A DNA stretch of 64,000 nucleotides from Sialis fuliginosa (taxonomy: Eukaryota > Arthropoda > Insecta > Megaloptera > Sialidae): positions 14,614,993 to 14,678,992 of the forward strand of contig OY540814.1 in assembly GCA_961205875.1 (NCBI GenBank). The letters run 5' to 3'. Under the pieces are notes generated by a model that saw nothing but the letters and a program-made list of their open reading frames with translations, searched no databases and was not told where the DNA came from. The translations under genes and the position numbers were made by a program. Of this stretch, positions 59,440 to 64,000 are shown piece after piece (within the stretch, counting starts at the first letter, position 1; the number at the start of each line of letters is the position of its first letter).

Positions 59440-60335
59440 TATGAAATGTACTATATAACAGAATAGAGTATGGTGTATATGAATGACTTTAATGCAAGTA
59501 CATGCGCGCATAAAAAACCGTAATCTATAACAGAATATATAGAGCTTTACATTATTATATATTTATCACCACTGCTTTAAAATTCTGAGAAAATTTATAA
59601 TGATTTGGTAACTCGCAAATAGCAATAAGGTAAAGGCACCAGTGATGGCCGCTATAAGAGTAAGTTTTCGTTTTTTTTTGATTAATGGATTTTTTTTTGT
59701 AATTCTCATGAACTCATGTTACTAATAAAACAAGTTACTCTTTCTATAATTAATTTAATTACCAAACTCCGCAAATATAGTTTGTTTTTTAAATTATAGT
59801 CTTTTATTTTGTTTATGTTTTTTCTCAAGTAATGGCAAAGGTAAAACCAGTAATGAGTAAGCAATGATGGACATTTGCTAATGATTACAAAATGATAAGT
59901 ACTACGACACAAAAGATATAAAAGAAAGAATCGTCAAATTTGAAACAATGTAAAGCAGTTGCTATGATAATATAATAATTAATAAATAAATTATACTAAT
60001 AATTAGTTTGAATGTCCACCATTTTGACACCTATTGGCCGATTGTCATTAAATCACGCTGTAAGACAGTTAAATGTATATACATTAATATTCAGAAATGG
60101 TAGTAATCAAATATCTACACATATTTCTAATTTAGTACATTTAATTAAAAGTTTGCCATTACTGGGGTTCTTGCCAAGACTGGTTCCACTACCTTATAAA
60201 TTCGTTATAATATTGGACACAAATTTATATAATTCTTCCTACAAATTACACCATCTGTTTAAAAATCACAATCTAACACCCATCCATCTACCCTCTCCCC
60301 ACACATATAAAACTACGCTGTAAGAAGAGAATCAA
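59440..60335. other. AT-rich DNA, nothing recognised
   Basis: A 103-codon plus-strand frame at 60012-60323 has no recognisable motif and is near the length expected by chance. Confidence 0.4.
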
Positions 60336-60339
60336 AGTC

Positions 60340-60550
60340 GACAACTAATAGCCATCCATCTTACAAGCGCGAGCGTATTCAAAGCGCGCTATCTAGTTAT
60401 CCGGTGTGTCGTTCCATCGGAAAACAACTATCTTATTAGATGTCTCATTACGAGACAATGGCGCGCGCACGACGCCGTTTAAGATAACGGCATCGACACG
60501 GCTGTGAAATGGCTTGTTTAACTCGTGTCGACAAAATGCAACTTTGTATG
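60340..60550. promoter_or_regulatory. Higher-G+C island, enhancer candidate
   Basis: CAAGCGCGAGCGTATTCAAA, AATGGCGCGCGCACGACGCC and AACGGCATCGACACGGCTG with interspersed TTATTAG and ATTACGAG words. No ORF. Confidence 0.35.
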
Positions 60551-60601
60551 TTGTGTGTTTCTGGGATGGGATTTATTTAAAATATAAACTCAATTCAACT
60601 G

Positions 60602-60787
60602 TATACTTTTATTATACATAGAATATGAAATGTACTGTATAATAAAGTGTAGTAGAATAAAGTCCAGGGGCGCCGACTACATGGGGCTTTAAGGGGCTCA
60701 AGCCCCCAAATATTACCATCGGGGGGGCTGAGCCCCACCAATAAATGTATGCCTTCTGCCTGTGTAGTTGACTATAATAAAAGTATA
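60602..60787. mobile_element. Small element with 15-bp TIRs
   Basis: TATACTTTTATTATA at 60602-60616 is perfectly repeated in inverse at 60773-60787. The interior has CCAGGGGCGCCGACTACATG and complementary GGGGCTCAAGCCCC/GGGGGCTGAGCCCC runs that would fold on themselves. Confidence 0.5.
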
Positions 60788-60795
60788 TGAAAAGC

Positions 60796-60993
60796 ATAAT
60801 AGTGTAAGCTACATTTAAAATAAATTGAGTCTGTAGGATTGTGCCAACATGACATATAAACTATTCAATTTACTTCTTTGTTAGTTTATGAGTTTTAATT
60901 TGTTTTTAAGAAGAGAAGAAGGTCGCGAGGGTCTTTAAGTGCATGATACTCTTAAAGATAATAGTGTAAGCTACATTTAAAAAAAAATTGAGT
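60796..60993 (+). repeat. 35-bp direct repeat pair
   Basis: ATAATAGTGTAAGCTACATT...ATTGAGT at 60796-60830 and again at 60958-60993, almost identical, 162 bp apart. Either a local duplication or the edges of an insertion. Confidence 0.75.
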
Positions 60994-61318
60994 TGAAAGC
61001 ACTGTACAGAGTGTTATTTATTCTATCAAATACTATAATTTTAATTCAAAATTCGATGAAAATCGTATTAAATACAGCGGTAAAACGAAACTCTATATTT
61101 TTTGCGTAATTTCCAAAATCGACGTCATTATGTGATTTTTTCGCGTACTCTATTTTAACAACTATTAATATTATGTAATTTTTTAAAAGACCATTTTATT
61201 CAGAATTTAATCAGCTTTAATATTTGTAATAATTATAATACCCTAAAATTAACCGTTCTCGATTTTTTTTGAAATAAGTGATTATCGACAGCTTTGTGAG
61301 CCTCTAGAAAGTTATGCA

Positions 61319-61336
61319 CCCCCCTTCGAAGGGGGG
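61319..61336. repeat. 18-bp perfect palindrome
   Basis: CCCCCCTTCGAAGGGGGG is self-complementary over its whole length, in AT-rich DNA. Confidence 0.85.
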
Positions 61337-62229
61337 GAAAGTTACTGTCATGTTCTATACATCGAAATCTACCAATTTTTCGAAAAAAACGTACTCCGTC
61401 ATTTTTTTCTAGCTCAATTGTCTGACGACTGAACTATATTTTCTTGTATAAAAAAACTTGCATGAATCGAAAAATTCATTCGCTCAGTTTATGTTATTTT
61501 TCCAAAGAGTCTATTAGTCATTCTAACCTAAAAACCTCTTTAGACTAAGTATTATTTATATAAAATATACACAAGTTCATTACTTTTCTTTATTGTCATC
61601 ATGACATTTTACTTTTATCATGTAACGAACAAACGTAAAAATAAAAATAAAAATTTAAATTCATGTTGTATATAACCTTAAGTATCTACAGTTTCCTTAT
61701 TCTTTGTGACTGTGGCGGACTTCCGGTTACTCTTATCATCCGGTGGCTTCCCAACAAACGCCGCACTTATTGCTGCACAACACTTTTATTCTTTTTATTA
61801 CATCCGAGATTGCTTGATGGCCGTACACAACACTTTAACTTAATACAGGGCTGATTCCTACAAGCTACTTAAATGTTGTTGACTTTTATTGTTTTGGTTT
61901 TTTCTAGTAACACGTGTTTATATTTATACTAGCTGGTTATTCGAAATTAATCGAATATAGACGTGCAACAAGCGCTCTAAAAATTTCAAATAATTGTTTA
62001 ATGCGATTGAATACTATTTTCTACGAAATTGATGGTTTTTACTTAATAAGAAATATTAATTATTAATCTTACATAATTTCTGATAAAACTGTTTTTAAAT
62101 CATCATGTACGATTAGTAATAGTTTTAGAAATACAAATATACATACATATATCGTGGTGTCCACAGTACGTAATTTTTCATAAAATAGTATTATATAGCC
62201 GGGGATATTATTTCATTAAATATAAAGTA
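61337..62229. other. AT-rich DNA, nothing recognised
   Basis: GGCGGACTTCCGGTTACTC near 61712 and a 63-codon frame there are unremarkable. Confidence 0.35.
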
Positions 62230-62890
62230 ATCATGCCCTTCCAATATGCTCACTTTGCCGTCCGTCCGTCCTTTTCACTCAAAACTAAATAGCTCGTAAA
62301 CTATACAAGCTAAAAACTTGAAATTTTTACTGAACATGTAAAATGGTGACCTCTCTAGTAAAAGATGTACAAATTTATTGAATAAATAATTTTTCAGGGG
62401 GGGGGGGGGGGCAATAAGGATCTAAAGCTAGGTAAAAAAAATATTTTTTTTATACCAAGGCATGTGGCACGTTAAAATGTATAACCAAACAAGCGGAATT
62501 TGACTCTTTTTCAATTTTTTTTTCTAAATCAAAAATGGTGACTGCAGGGGGATTTTAAGCAAATCCAAAAAAAAAACAAAAAAATTGTCTACCAAGACGT
62601 GTGGGATATCAAAATGTAGATCTCAATTAGTAGAATTTGATAGGTACTATTTTTTTTTAACTCAAAAATGGCGCCACCAGGGGGCTAAAAGCAGCATTTT
62701 ATTTTGTCCCCTCTCTCTAACGCTGTAACTACTGGCTCAAAAATCTGAAACAAATTTGGTAACGAGGCTTTGGTGGGATTACCAACGAAAAATACTAAAG
62801 TCAACAAAATAATTTTAAATTTTGGAATTATAGGGAGGGGTGTCATAGAATTTTTTATTTTTATTTTCATGTCTAGGCATGTGGGGTGTA
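62230..62890 (-). repeat. Dispersed repeat family B, inverted copy
   Basis: Reverse complement of the 10372-11005 copy. Landmarks: GCCGTCCGTCCGTCCTTTTC, a G15 run at 62397-62411, TACCAAGGCATGTGGCACG, AACCAAACAAGCGGAATTTG, GGCGCCACCAGGGGGCTAAA and GTAACGAGGCTTTGGTGGGA. The order is preserved, with moderate divergence and length differences at the homopolymers. Confidence 0.85.
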
Positions 62891-63112
62891 AACTGTGTTG
62901 TTCTGGTCATTATCTAAGCCAATGTTTCGTTACACACTACAGTGGATATCTTTAAGGGGTTTCAAAGATTACTGTGGAAATGTTAAAGCTTGTATACTTT
63001 TCTTTATTTAAATAATTATATTCATATCAAGCTCTCCTTTGTAACAAAATATAACATTCATGCTATTGATTTTTCGTATATACAACACATTACATACATA
63101 CATATATAAATA

Positions 63113-63444
63113 CAGACTGACTAAAAAGTAAGGAACATTTATTTAAGAAACTAGCTTGTTAAATATTAGGTGCTGTTCATTAACTACGTACGTAGAAATA
63201 AAAGTAAAAAAGGGTAGAGGGGAGCGTGATAATGTGAGAAAATATTAGTAGGGGGTTTACAAGACTGTGACGAGTGGGGAGGAGAAAAAAAATGTTAAAA
63301 GTTTTTATTGTGTGACTATGATAATTTACATGGAAATAAGGAGAATAAGGAAGTATGGCAGTTAAAAATATCAGCTAATAAATGTGTGCAGAAAATACTA
63401 TTTCATAATGTTTACACTTTTATAATTTCTTTTTAGTCACCCTG
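63113..63444. mobile_element. Mariner-like MITE
   Basis: CAGACTGACTAAAAAGTAA (left) against CAGGGTGACTAAAAAGAAA (right, complement), TA on both sides (63111-63112 and 63445-63446). 332 bp, no ORF. Confidence 0.7.
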
Positions 63445-63469
63445 TACATGTTTATGTACGTACATTGCC

Positions 63470-63800
63470 CCCCAATTGAGTACAGTTGTGATACTCCTGC
63501 CATAAAGTTAACAGAGCCCATACCGAATACACAAACAAGGGCGACACATAGTGGCTTAAAGTGTGCACTGGAGGCGCACAGATAGTGGAGTATCCTCTTC
63601 AGAACCTACCATAAGGGAAGTAGCTCGACCCCAGCACAACGGAAGACACCCCCACTCCATCCACAACATCACTTCCGCCTCGCCACCCTGTTTTTAGTTC
63701 TGTCACACTGGCTTACTTGCCTTCGCCATGTTTTAACAATGCCATTGTTATTTGTAAAATAAAGGTGCCTTGCACGAAATTCTGAATTGATTCAACTTCT
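63470..63800. other. G+C-richer block, possible solo LTR
   Basis: TGTGATACTCCTGCC near 63487 leads into about 300 bp of balanced composition ending near AAAATAAAGGTGCCTTGC (a polyadenylation-type AATAAA at 63757-63762). The TG start and AATAAA near the far end are LTR-like. No second copy, clear CA end or target duplication was found in the window. Confidence 0.3.
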
Positions 63801-64000
63801 GCTGATGATGAAGAACATAAATTCAATATTTGTATTACAAAGTGTGTGTATTATTTCGCTGCTATACTTTCTCTGTGTTATGTTAATATGAACTTCGTTT
63901 AAAATGTTCTTTTTTGAAATGAAGTATGAAGTCGGCCGTTGTGTGAAAGGAAACGTTTATATGTAAAGAAAATCTTGACTTCAATTAGAGTTGTATAAAT

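Noticed and set aside
60012..60323. 103-codon plus-strand frame
   Set aside because: No motif, no family resemblance, AT-rich codon bias and a length expected by chance.

Overview
This is arthropod, almost certainly insect, nuclear DNA. It is very AT-rich (estimated by eye, about 28 percent G+C in most lines). There are no bacterial-style gene rows, no tRNA or rRNA genes and no CRISPR array. It carries many TA-flanked and other MITE-like inverted-repeat elements, cassettes ending in runs like CCGTCCGTCTGTC, and fragments of the widespread insect repeat with the CGACTTCGCTCGCG head. Those fragments are most familiar to me from Lepidoptera and Hemiptera. The order cannot be settled from this window. 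No complete host protein-coding gene can be supported, so the window is best read as a gene desert, a very large intron, or an intergenic regulatory landscape.

Layout: 1-11.9 kb is AT-rich DNA with dispersed repeats, inverted-repeat elements and a pogo/Tigger-like MITE. 11941-16129 is the most solid feature: a complete, minus-strand LTR retrotransposon with two 789-bp LTRs that I read as identical, a 4-bp target duplication (ATTG), a primer-binding site, a polypurine tract, a Gag ORF and a second, lysine/glutamate-rich ORF. It has no protease, reverse transcriptase or integrase, so it looks recent and non-autonomous. 16.1-47 kb is AT-rich DNA with MITEs (16738, 33598, 43345), an 838-bp foldback element (35895-36732), a tandemly reduplicated TE cassette (41245-42205) and regularly spaced islands of higher G+C.

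47228-48875 is bounded by long terminal inverted repeats. It holds a promoter-like stretch with an NRF1-type GCGCATGCGC palindrome, a 62-codon exon ending in a strong splice donor, and a 58-bp minisatellite. This is the best candidate for something new: a TIR-bounded segment carrying a gene start. 49-64 kb returns to AT-rich DNA with several mariner-like MITEs (49980, 58159, 59041, 63113), a small hAT-like MITE, more G+C islands and a possible LTR fragment at the right edge.

About twenty 100-400 bp islands of unique, higher-G+C sequence recur every few kilobases. They look like conserved non-coding elements (enhancers, occasional promoters), but comparative data would be needed to show that. 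The repeats show several waves of insertion: old diverged tandem repeats are interrupted by MITEs, and the LTR element is the youngest.
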